A stretch of 64,000 nt of DNA from Sthenelais limicola (lineage: Eukaryota; Annelida; Polychaeta; Phyllodocida; Sigalionidae). The stretch lies in contig OW804096.1 in the NCBI GenBank assembly GCA_942159475.1, positions 18,004,906 through 18,068,905 of the forward strand. Reading direction: 5' to 3'. The notes under the pieces are model-generated. The model searched no databases. It was given only the letters and a program-made list of their open reading frames with translations, and was not told the origin of the DNA. The translations under genes and the position numbers were made by a program. Shown piece by piece: positions 20,549-29,756 of the stretch (positions are counted from its first letter, which is position 1; every line of letters starts with the position of its first letter).

Positions 20549-21757
20549 TTGGATCAGGAAGGCGTGCTAGGAGTTCTGAGGTGGACGCCAGGAGGTCATA
20601 GGGAGTGGAGAGCATACGTTCCACCATCAGCACAGTATCTCGTCGAAATGCATGAGAGGCCTTTAGGAGGCCATCTCGGGAGAGATAAGACATTGGATAA
20701 GGTCAGGAGGTCAGCATATTCGCCCGCCCTCTCTACAGACATGGGGCTGTATGTGGCTACCTGCACAGGCTGTCAGAGGAGGACACCTCCAACCAGAGGC
20801 AGGAGGATGCCACAGGCAGAGAGACCATTGAGAGGGCCCTGGGAGGAGATAAGATGGCGATGGACATAACTGGCCCTTTTCCAAAGACTCCTTGAGGAAA
20901 TCGATATGTGCTGGTAGTGTGTGACCTGTTCACACGATGGGTGGAAACGTTTGCCATACCTGACTTCACAGCTAAAACAGTGGCTGAGGTGGTAGTCACA
21001 GAGGTTGTATGCAGATATGGAACACTACTTATCTGGCATACAGACCAGGGGCGAAATTTTGAATCCAACCTATTCAATGAAGTAGCCAAATTGTTGGAGG
21101 TTTGGCGCACCCACTCCACTCCATACCACTCCAAACAGGGTTGTCGAGCGGCTTAATAGAACTCTTGGAACCATGATGTCGGGGCTAGTAAATGACACAC
21201 ACACAGATTGAGATAATTACATCAACTTTGTCACCAGTGCTTACCGTGCAACAGCACACAAAACCACAGGTTTCAGCCCAGACTTCTTAGCCCAAGGTCG
21301 AGAGATGAACATGCCCTGGGATGTGGCCTATGGAAACCCCCCAGGCCAGCGAGCAGAGACCACCAGCGGATATGCCCTCCACCTGCTGGAGAGGTTAGAG
21401 AAGGCACATGTAACAGCCTTTGAAGCCATGCAAACAACCAGGGCTAGACAAAAGGAATACTGTGATATGAATGTGCGGGAAGTCCAGTATAGTGAAGGCC
21501 AAAGTGTGTGGATATTCCAGCCAATAAAACGTGTTGGCAGGTCACCAAAGTTTACGAAGTTTTGGACAGGCCCATGGCGGGTGATAGAGAGACTTGGTGA
21601 TGTGGTTTACAGGGTGGAGAGAGGAAGGAGAAAAAAGGTTGTCCACGGTGACATCATTAAATCAGCTCATGTTGGAGCCAGGGTGGTCCCAGATACCGTA
21701 AAACCAAGTGAAGACCAGTACGGGTGCCCTGTTACACCACCACCTCTTGACCCCTAA
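20549..21757 (+). pseudogene. Gypsy-type DDE integrase/transposase of the Ginger-like element
   Basis: Domains in order. An H2C2 zinc-binding region (HERPLGGHLGRDKTL, then CTGCQRR). The core has MAMDITGPFP (first Asp), WHTDQGRNFES (second Asp) and VERLNRTLGTM (Glu). A C-terminal module follows with SVWIFQPIK, KFWTGPWRVIERLGDVVYRV and VVHGDIIK. All three acidic residues are present. The frame is broken after TPYHSKQ and near 20865, and TGA codons lie at about 20892 and 21209, so this copy is inactive. The product would excise and insert the element. Whether the next ORF is part of the same transcript is unknown. Confidence 0.8.
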
Positions 21758-21837
21758 AAGAGAACAGACACCAGGAGCAAAGAACAACAGCACGCAGATC
21801 TTGTGAAGGCCAGTCTCAAGCGCGTAGACCTGAGGTC

Positions 21838-22674
21838 ATGGGAGAATATTCAAGAGACATGGGAAAGAAGCAGGTCTGTGCCTGCTATTATGAAGGGTGT
21901 CTCAGGACTTTTCCCAGCGCCAGCAAACTAGCTGAACACGTGAGGACACATCAGAACCTTACAATGGGGAAAAAGTGTGGAGACTGTGCAAAGATTTTTA
22001 GGACTGGCCGCCAACAGGATATGAGAAATCATAGGAGGACAGCACATGAAGATAGCATGGAAGAGGACGTAGCCATGTCTGATGTGTTGGTCATAACCTG
22101 TCGGAGAGGGAGGGTTGCTACCCCAGAGGAGCAACACCTGTCTAGAATTGGTTTCAGGAATGCACCACCCACAGCAGCTGACGCCATTCCGGCTCCTCCT
22201 TTTAAACCTCCTCCAGCTAAGATAAGGCGCAGGTGCTACCAGCCAAAGACAGAGGCATTGTCTCCAGGAGGAGTTGGATCAGATGCAATGGTACCTGAGA
22301 TTGTGAGGGGAGAGGTAAGAGTAGTTCACAAGGACATTAAGACGTGTGTAGATGGCGAGAAAATGCAGCTGGGAATACCAGCTCCCACCAATCAGACACC
22401 TTTGCTCACCACTGAGACGGTTTATCAAGAAACCACAATTGCAGCTCCGGATAGCGATGTAACTCTAGCAGCACAAGGGCTATGTGGACTGAGGACCCCC
22501 TCCCCCTCTCTGTCTGCAGAAGATAGCCAGCTCTCTCACAGAGCCAATATGAAGAAAGTGGTGGAATGGTTGGATTCCAATTTATTACGAAAGCACGCCA
22601 CCAGCTCGGATAGCACAAGTTCAACAGGTAGTGTCCAAGGGGAAGAGTCAGGACAGTTGCATACGCAACAGTAA
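21838..22674 (+). CDS. C2H2 zinc-finger protein of the Ginger-like element
   Basis: 278 codons, open. Two C2H2 fingers lie at about residues 13-76: CYYEGCLRTFPSASKLAEH followed by TH, and CGDCAKIFRTGRQQDMRNH. The remaining ~200 residues are low-complexity, Pro/Ser/Thr-rich and hydrophilic. It lies 80 bp downstream of the integrase frame and inside the inverted repeats, so it travels with the element. It probably contributes DNA binding, perhaps to element ends. I know of no exact family match. Confidence 0.55.
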   Translation: MGEYSRDMGKKQVCACYYEGCLRTFPSASKLAEHVRTHQNLTMGKKCGDCAKIFRTGRQQDMRNHRRTAHEDSMEEDVAMSDVLVITCRRGRVATPEEQHLSRIGFRNAPPTAADAIPAPPFKPPPAKIRRRCYQPKTEALSPGGVGSDAMVPEIVRGEVRVVHKDIKTCVDGEKMQLGIPAPTNQTPLLTTETVYQETTIAAPDSDVTLAAQGLCGLRTPSPSLSAEDSQLSHRANMKKVVEWLDSNLLRKHATSSDSTSSTGSVQGEESGQLHTQQ

Positions 22675-22786
22675 CCACAATACCCATTGTTAGTGTTGTC
22701 GTTTCCAAACTCATTAGCATTAACCTCAAGGCTCTGATTGGGTCTCGTTACCATTAAGCCATTACCAGAAGCAGGTACAGTATAGC

Positions 22787-23310
22787 ATGATGTGCACACA
22801 CAAGCACACCAAGAAGAACTCTCAATCAGATAAAGCCACTTTTACAAGTACAGACAGTTCCAAAGAGGAAGTACACAATGCCAGCATTAATATAATGGTC
22901 AAGGTTCATAAAGGCAGAAAAGGAGATGACCTTGATAAACTATGCTACAAGAAGTACAAGGAGAAAAAGAAAACCAGTACATTCATACACCCTAAGGACT
23001 TGCCCCCTACCAAAGCTGCCATGTCCAGGCATTCAGAAAGAGTGTATTGTCAGGTTCAGGAATAGACAGAAAACGACAATATGAGCCCATACCTACAGAT
23101 ATGCCTGTGGGACCTCCAGAACTGCTCAAATCAGTCAAATGTTCCTACACGACATCTAATTGTGCTGGGGTCAAGTGTACATGCAGGAAACATGGCCTTA
23201 ACTGCTCTCCAATGTGCAAGAGCTGCCAAGGATATGCTTGCCAAAACAGTAAGGCCCTTGTGCAGATTGAAGAGAATGAAGAGGATGAGCTTGAATTTAA
23301 TGACATTTAA
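22787..23310 (+). pseudogene. Cys-rich (CXC-like) module ORF of the Ginger-like element
   Basis: The first frame (22787-23065) is Lys-rich and ends KDLPPTKAAMSRHSERVYCQ. A frameshift at about 23060 leads into the second frame, with VGPPELLKSVKCSY and then CAGVKCTCRKHGLNCSPMCK plus SCQGYACQN. The same order, an 'LPP..A...H..R' segment followed by AP/GPP-x-LL and a Cys cluster, is seen in the minus-strand nuclease-like gene at 13531-13880. The Cys spacing resembles CXC/tesmin-type zinc-binding repeats. It ends with an acidic tail. Role unknown. Confidence 0.5.
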
Positions 23311-23994
23311 TTATTTCTATTCTATATTATGCTTCACATCTAAGCAAGGGTTGTACATAATAACAGAATATAGCTACTATAACTTCATATAAGGTATGAA
23401 CTTGAAAGAAACAATTTTGAATGAATATATGTTGTATTTTTGCATTTTTGCATTAAAATCCAAGATGGCTGCCATTTGGGTCATTGAATGACAATGGATA
23501 TTATTTCTAATATGATATGAGATATAATCATTGATAACACAGCATATAATGACAGTTCTGATAATAAAATACAGTGTAAATGAAAGTTGTGGTTAATCTT
23601 AAATATTTACTGATTTAGCGGAATTACTGCCCGATCATGCTTAAAACACACAGTGTGTTCATATGACTGTAGATTTTTTAACTGAAATGGAATAATTAAG
23701 AGTGTCTACACATATTAAAATTTTTATAAGTGGATTGTGTTCAGAAAAAATCCATATTAGAAATGATACATTCATGTTTTCCCCAAGATTTCACCTCAAA
23801 AATCGAAAATTTCAACTTTCGGGTGGCCGCCATTTTGGTTTTGGGGCATCTCTGGTCTCAATAAAGAATGAAGCTCATCAATAGGTTATTGGGCACTCAA
23901 AACAGAAAGATTGATGCCTTCAATTGAATATTATGAAAATTATAGCTGATATATATGGAATTTCTCCATTTCCCACCAAAATCCAAGATAATCG
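23311..23994 (+). other. Non-coding 3' region of the Ginger-like element
   Basis: AT-rich with no convincing ORF. It contains two short similar stretches, CCAAGATGGCTGCCATTTGG and GGTGGCCGCCATTTTGGTTT, a motif pair that may be an internal repeat or binding site. Confidence 0.3.
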
Positions 23995-24496
23995 ATCAAC
24001 AGTTTTTTGGGGAAAAAAATTCTAGAAAATCGAATTCTCCTGATAAAAACATAAATTATAGCTCATATGAAAGGTCACTTTATTCCCTACAAACAATTTT
24101 ATAAGTCCTAGGCTGCTACTATTCGTCATCTATGAAATATTTCCAGTTGATTGTTGATAAAAAAATATTTCGAAAAAAACCTTAATTTTTGAGGTATCAT
24201 ATCTCAGTGACTATTGAGGCCAGAGACACATGTTATATATGAAACGAAAGAGTATTAAGTCCTCTAAAGATGGTTTAATATGACCTAAGCTCTAGATCTC
24301 ATATTCCGGCGGCTATAAAATAAAAAGTGAAAGAGGGTTCCCCTAGTGGCCATTTCAGGAACCTTCGCAGAGGCCCAGGGCACGGGACTTTTTTTTGGTA
24401 AATGTCCTCTACTATCCCTACATGATCCAGCAAAAAAATGATTTCTTGCAATTTGTTCCTACCTTTGCCCAAATTTCACTTAGATTGACTGGACTA
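23995..24496 (-). repeat. Right terminal inverted repeat of the Ginger-like element
   Basis: Complement of 19828-20325. The outer end is TTGACTGGACTA followed by the ATA duplication. An insertion of about 10 bp relative to the left arm lies near 24463-24480. Confidence 0.8.
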
Positions 24497-24499
24497 ATA

Positions 24500-25600
24500 C
24501 GTGTCAGAGCTAACCCCAAAAATCCAGCCCACAAACTCATATTTGACAACAAGAACACTGTGTATCGGGAGAAGCCAAATGCCATCAAGCCAATGGCAGT
24601 GACAGCTAGGTCTTTATTCCGAGAAGCTGGTGTACCAATGAAAAGAGTAATGACTGAAAAACCACCAGAGACTCCACCATGGGAACAAAAATTACCCCTG
24701 GTTATCCTGGACCTTGACACAAACAAGAAAACTGAGACTCCTGTGCATGTATTTGAAAAACAATACAGTGAAATCAGGACACAGTTTGAAAGCCATACAG
24801 CCATTTTCACTGATGGTTCCAAAGATGGTAGTCGTGTTGGATTTGCCGTGCATACACCATTTGGGAACTTGAAGAAGGCTCTCCACAAGGAAAGCAGCAT
24901 CTACACTGCTGAAGGAAAAGCACTGCTTAAGGCACTTGAATGGGTACAGGTCTCACGGATGAAGAAATTCATCATATTCTCAGACTCGCACCCATGTCTA
25001 GAAGCTGTGACCAACCTTTATCCTAAGAACCCAATCATACAAGCAATTCAAGAGACATACACTGAAAACAAAAGACTGGACAAAGAAGTGGTGTTGTGCT
25101 GGGTGCCAAGCCACATTGGAATAGAAGGAAATGAGGCAGCAGACATTGCAGCCAAAAATGCATTGAGGCGCCCTGTTGGGGCTGACCAAATGCCATACAC
25201 AGACATCGTACCTGTGGCGCAGGCACATGTCAAACGTAGCTGGCAGCACACATGGAATGGTGTTAACAGTAACAAGCTGCGAGCAATCACACCATCAATC
25301 ACACCAAAATTCAAAGATGATAACCTGACAAGACCCGAACAGGTGATACTGACCCGTCTTCGTACCGGTCACACCAAACTGACTCACAGGCACCTTCTAA
25401 AAGGCGAAGTGGCTCCTGTATGTCAGACATGCAACACTCAACTGAGTGTAGAGCATCTCTTAATACATTGTCAGGCAACCAAGAGAAACAGAATAAAATT
25501 CCTGCAAAATCGCAGGACACTGCAGAGTATTTTCCGGGAATCTGGGAACAAAAATATTCTTGATTTCCTACGGGAAACCAAATTGTACGACAAAATTTAG
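24500..25600 (+). CDS. LINE-A ORF2 (copy 1), part after the transposon
   Basis: This continues the ORF2 frame at CGTGTCAGAGC (RVRANPKNP). RNase H has IFTDGSKDGSRVG, STYTAEGKALLKAL-like sequence, IIFSDSHP and VPSHIGIEGNEAAD. A C-terminal Cys/His unit, CQTCNTQLSVEHLLIHC, follows. With the first part it gives exactly the codon count of the intact copy. An apparent start further upstream at 24395 is an artefact of transposon sequence. Confidence 0.9.
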   Translation, partial: RVRANPKNPAHKLIFDNKNTVYREKPNAIKPMAVTARSLFREAGVPMKRVMTEKPPETPPWEQKLPLVILDLDTNKKTETPVHVFEKQYSEIRTQFESHTAIFTDGSKDGSRVGFAVHTPFGNLKKALHKESSIYTAEGKALLKALEWVQVSRMKKFIIFSDSHPCLEAVTNLYPKNPIIQAIQETYTENKRLDKEVVLCWVPSHIGIEGNEAADIAAKNALRRPVGADQMPYTDIVPVAQAHVKRSWQHTWNGVNSNKLRAITPSITPKFKDDNLTRPEQVILTRLRTGHTKLTHRHLLKGEVAPVCQTCNTQLSVEHLLIHCQATKRNRIKFLQNRRTLQSIFRESGNKNILDFLRETKLYDKI

Positions 25601-25757
25601 GTAACCTAAATGAAGCCTGACTTCGTCAGGCTAAACCCTGTTTCATGAAATAGGGAATTTCACAGAATAAAATAATAAAACCACAGTATATCTGCTAACT
25701 TTTAATTACTATTAGCGGAGGTGAAACTAACCAAACCAAACCAAACCAAACCAAACC

Positions 25758-26381
25758 CCGCGCAGCCTAATTCTGAGGTGGCCAAGGCTCCCCACCAGGA
25801 CCAACAAAATAGAGGACAAAAGGTTGAGAACAGGAGTAAGGATGGAGGCAATGACAAGGAACCTCCTTGTCCTGCATCTCCCCCGGCTGGTCTTGGGTGG
25901 GACCTTAAAGTGCCTTTCTGTCTCTTTTCTCTGTCTCTCTCTCCCTTCTTTTCTATCTCTGTTTCCTGGGTATGATCATAAACTGCCTTCCTCTCAGCTC
26001 TCCCGCCCTTGATATAACACTTCAAAGTGTTGATAAGGGCGTAAAGCAACCAATCTCACTCACTCACTCACTCCTGCATCTCCCATACCTCCACCTCCAC
26101 CTCCAACAGATCCCTCTACAGCAAAAACTCCAGCAACTCCCTCCACCTCTGGTGCAAAGGCTACTGCCCAGAGCCCAAGTGTGAGAGAGTTAGCGGGAGA
26201 GTATGAAAAAAGGAGGCTGAACAGGGATTTTGAAAAAAGAAACCTTATTACAAGCCCAAGGCTGACAAGATCTGGCCAACCCTTGGATGGTCAGACCACA
26301 ACAATAGAGCAACAGCAGATGGAAGAACCTGTAAAAACATCCAACAGGTTTGAATCGCTCACTAACCATAATGGATCATAA
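25758..26381 (+). pseudogene. LINE-A ORF1 C-terminal part (A0), SINE-disrupted
   Basis: The Pro/Ser-rich tail of ORF1 is split at CCTGCATCTCCC by SINE copy 4. After the SINE the frame is open to the same NHNGS stop at 26381 as in intact copies. The N-terminal half is at 14729-15170. Confidence 0.8.
25883..26071 (+). mobile_element. SINE copy 4 (189 bp)
   Basis: It has a perfect 13-bp duplication, TCCTGCATCTCCC (25870-25882 and 26072-26084). It starts CCGGCTGGTCTTGGGTGGG and ends (CTCA)n. The body has a pyrimidine-rich stretch, GGTATGATCATAAACTGCC, a palindrome (AACACTTCAAAGTGTT) and GATAAGGGCGTAAAGCAACC before the tail. No convincing A/B boxes were recognised, so its RNA origin is open. Confidence 0.9.
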
Positions 26382-28170
26382 ACATACCATCCTGCAATGG
26401 AATTGCAGAGGTTTTCGAGCCAACCTGGAGTCATTGCAACTTCTTTGCAAAGACTTCAACCCAGTGGCACTAGCCCTGCAAGAAATAAAGACAATAAAGC
26501 CACAACATATAAAACTAAGAGGCTATGAAGTATACCTGAAACTCCCTGATGGTGATACACCAAAGGGAGGAGTAAGTCTATTCATAGCCTGCGAACATCC
26601 ACAACAGGAAATACATTTAGACACCCAACTGCAGGCTGTTGCTGCTCGTATAACCTTAAATACACCTGTCACACTCTGTTGTCTGTACCTACCACCAGAC
26701 AAGAGTGTCTCTCAGACAGAACTAACAGGAATAATTAACCAACTCCCATCCCCATTCATATTGATGGGTGACTTTAACGCTCACAATACTGTCTGGGGGG
26801 ACTCAAAGATTGATGGAAAGGGGAGAATGATTGAGAGAATCATTGACCGCAAGTCATTGTGCCTCTTCAACAGGAAGGAAGCAACCTACCATCATCCTGC
26901 TTCTGGAACATTCTCCTCCATTGACCTCTCTTTGAGTGACGCTTCAGTATTTGCTGATTTTTACTGGAAAGTACATCATGACCTATGTGGTAGTGACCAC
27001 TTTCCAATCATTATCCAGACTGAACGGAAAAACAAAGACACCGAGTGTCCACCTAGGTGGAACATAGCAAAGGCTGACTGGGAGGAGTACCAAAAGAAAT
27101 GCAAACAATCATTTCGTTCATGGCCACTGATAAAGGAAAGGGAAGAACATCCTGCCGAGTACTTTGCCAATAACCTTAGGGAAATCAGTGCCATGTGCAT
27201 TGGGAAAACCTCCATCACACAAAAGAGACAAAAATGCCCCTGGTTCAATGAGCGATGCCAGGAGGCCAGGAGGGAAAGAAGAAAGGCCCTCCGTAAATTC
27301 AGGAAGACCATCACACCTGAAAATATGCACAGTTACCTCAACACTAGAGCCATCACAAAGCAGACTTTCAAGCAGGAGAGGAGAGAATCATTCCACACCT
27401 ATGTGGGTTCACTCTCCAAATCCACTCCTATGCGAAAAGTATTCCAACAGATTCGGAAGCTTAATGGGGACCCTCCACCTACAGTACGTCATCTTCAGGA
27501 TGGACCTGTAAAGGTGGAGACCCCTAAGGAAATTGCAGACACCATGGCTGAGCAATTCAGGAAGGTGTCATCTAGTGACAACTGCTCAGACCAGTTCCTG
27601 AGTAATAAAACTAAATGTGAGAGACAGAAGGTCAACTTTGAATCCCGTAATGAGGAAAGCTACAACAAGCCTTTCACCAAGGATGAGTTGCAGCATGCGC
27701 TCTCACAGGCAAAAGACTCCTGCCCTGGACCAGATGACATCCATTACCAGATGTTGAAACACTTACCAGAGGAAACCATGCACCTTCTTCTGGAGGTGTA
27801 CAACGACATCTGGGTGACCGGAAATTATCCACCATCGTGGTCAGAGGCAATAGTTGTGCCAATTCCTAAACCAGGAAAAAACCCAACGTTGGCCTCTAGC
27901 TACCGTCCAATAGCCATGACCAGTTGTATGGCCAAAACAATGGAAAGATTGGTGAACAACAGGCTAGTCTACTTTCTTGAATCGAAAGGGCACCTTTCAG
28001 TTCACCAATCCGGATTTCGTCGAGGACGCAGCACAACAGATCACCTAGTGAGCCTGGAGAGCTGGATCCGAGATGGGTTTGCTAACAAAGAACATGTGGT
28101 CAGTGTCTTCTTTGACCTGGAGAAGGCATATGATACCACCTGGAGGTATGGAGGAAATGCCAGAAGGCAA
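26371..28170 (+). pseudogene. LINE-A ORF2 N-terminal portion (A0)
   Basis: Endonuclease and first half of RT are open from the ATG at 26371 to KAYDTTWRYG. There the internal deletion joins GGTATGG to AGGAAATGCC and shifts the frame. Substitutions relative to the intact copies include Asp to Tyr before WKVHHD and His to Asn in QFLSNKTK. Loss of YVDD makes it inactive. Confidence 0.85.
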
Positions 28171-28589
28171 TGAACCTGCTGAAGGTCCTCAGTCACCCCA
28201 ACTGGGGTTGTAACAAAGAGACCTTGCTGACATTGTACAAAATGTATATCCAATCAAGGTTAGACTATGGATCTATGGTGTATGCCTCTGCTCCAAGGTC
28301 TTACCTGGACAGACTTTTAAGCCCATTCAGAACCAGGGACTGAGACTTTGTCCTGGAGCCTTACGTACAACTCCTGCACCAAGCCTTCATATTGAAGCTG
28401 GTATACCACCCCTGGAGTTTCGCCGGGAAAAGCTCACACTGCAATATACTATACGTGTCAGAGCTAACCCCAAAAATCCAGCCCACAAACTCATATTTGA
28501 CAACAAGAACACTGTATCGGGAGAAGCCAAATGCCATCAAGCCAATGGCAGTGACAGCAAGGTCTTTATTCTGAGAAGCTGGTGTACCA

Positions 28590-29552
28590 ATGAAAAGAGT
28601 AATGACTGAAAAACCACCAGAGACTCCACCATGGGAGCAAAAAATACCCCTGGTTATCCTGGACCTTGACACAAACAAGAAAACTGAGACTCCTGTGCAT
28701 GTATTTGAAAAACAATACAGTGAAATCAGGACACAGTTTGAAAGCCATACAGCCCTTTTCACCGATGGTGCCAAAGATGGTAGTCGTGTTGGATTTGCCG
28801 TGCATACACCATTTGGGAACTTGAAGAAGGCTCTCCACAAGGAAAGCAGCATCTACACTGCTGAAGGAAAAGCACTGCTTAAGGCACTTGAATGGGTACA
28901 GGTCTCATGGATGAAGAAATTCATCATATTCTCAGACTCGCACCCATGTCTAGAAGCTGTGACCAACCTTTATCCTAAGAACCCAATCATACAAGCAATT
29001 CAAGGGACATACACTGAAAACAAAAGACTGGACAAAGAAGTGGTGTTGTGCTGGGTGCCAAGCCACATTGGAATAGAAGGAAATGAGGCAGCAGACATTG
29101 CAGCCAAAAATGCATTGAGGGGCCCTGTTGGGGCTGACCAAATGCCATACACAGACATCGTACCTGTGGCGCAGGCACATGTTAAACGTAGCTGGCAGCG
29201 CACATGGAATGGTGTTAACAGTAACAAGCTGCGAGCAATCACACCATCAATCACACCAAAATTCAAAGATGATAACTTGACAAGACCCGAACAGGTGATA
29301 CTGACCCGTCTTCATACCGGTCACACCAAACTGACTCACAGGCACCTTCTAAAAGGTGAAGTGGCTCCTGTATGTCAGACATGCAACACTCAACTGAGTG
29401 TAGAGCATCTCTTAATACATTGTCAGGCAACCAAGAGAAACAGAATAAAATTCCTGCAAAATCGCAGGACACTGCAGAGTATTTTCCGGGAATCTGGGAA
29501 CAAAAATATTCTTGATTTCCTACGGGAAACCAAATTGTACGACAAAATTTAG
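28590..29552 (+). pseudogene. LINE-A ORF2 C-terminal portion (A0): RNase H and Cys/His tail
   Basis: Open from a Met after an in-frame stop to the normal ORF2 stop. RNase H residues are kept (FTDGAKDG with Ser to Ala, FSDSHP). It is cut off from an intact RT by frameshifts at 28316 and 28515 and the stop near 28572. Confidence 0.8.
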
Positions 29553-29700
29553 GTAACCTAAATGAAGCCTGACTTCGTCAGGCCAAACCCTGTTTCATGA
29601 AATAGGGAATTTCACAGAATAAAATAATAAAACCACAGTATATCTGCTAACTTTTAATTACTATTAGCGGAGGTGAAACTAACCAAACCAAACCAAACCA

Positions 29701-29756
29701 AAATATGCTAGCAAGTACTAAGGATAGCAACATAGCATACATTGGCCAAACAGGAG
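29701..29756. other. 56-bp spacer between two LINE-A copies
   Basis: A unique stretch between the A0 tail and the next truncated LINE-A. Read + it would give NIAYIGQTGDR, faintly like a GIY-YIG motif. Too short to call. It should be the right flank of the A0 insertion. Confidence 0.4.

Larger units (their letters stand above)
19828..24496 (+). mobile_element. Ginger-like DNA transposon with ~500-bp terminal inverted repeats
   Basis: Ends are TAGTCCAGTCAA... and its reverse complement, with inverted similarity for about 500 bp (19828 to ~20325 and ~23995 to 24496). The host duplication is ATA (19825-19827 and 24497-24499), and the uninterrupted site is seen in other LINE-A copies. The interior carries an integrase with a zinc-binding N-terminus, DDE core and a WTGPWRV-type C-terminal module, then a C2H2 zinc-finger ORF and a Cys-rich ORF. 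There is no RT, protease or LTR. Gypsy-type integrase in a TIR element is the definition of Ginger. The 3-bp duplication and TAG terminus differ from the 4-bp duplication and TGT ends I know for Ginger1. Confidence 0.8.
15171..25757 (+). mobile_element. Full-length LINE-A (copy 1) split by a DNA transposon
   Basis: It starts TGGGTCCCGGATTATAG, as does the intact copy at 55481, and ends with the AACCA tail at 25757. Without the 4,669-bp transposon and its 3-bp duplication it would be about 5.9 kb, within a few bases of the intact copy. ORF1 is open, and ORF2 is open on both sides of the insertion in the same frame. It inserted into ORF1 of the older copy A0, apparently without a normal target duplication (at most a few C). 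Confidence 0.9.
25758..29700 (+). mobile_element. Older LINE-A copy (A0), right part
   Basis: It resumes ORF1 at CCGCGCAGCCTAATTCTG, is interrupted by a SINE, continues through ORF2, and ends with 3'UTR and AACCA tail. Damage includes a ~513-bp deletion at about 28155 that removes the RT YVDD region, extra T near 28316, a 2-bp loss near 28515 and a stop near 28572. It predates the full-length copy nested in it. Confidence 0.9.

Noticed and set aside
20549..21757. Integrase as part of an LTR retrotransposon inserted in LINE-A
   Set aside because: There is no RT, protease, gag or LTR between the inverted repeats, and the ends are inverted, not direct.
24395..25600. 401-codon ORF appearing to start in the transposon
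   Set aside because: The first ~34 codons are inverted-repeat sequence. The true frame is LINE-A ORF2 continuing from 19827.
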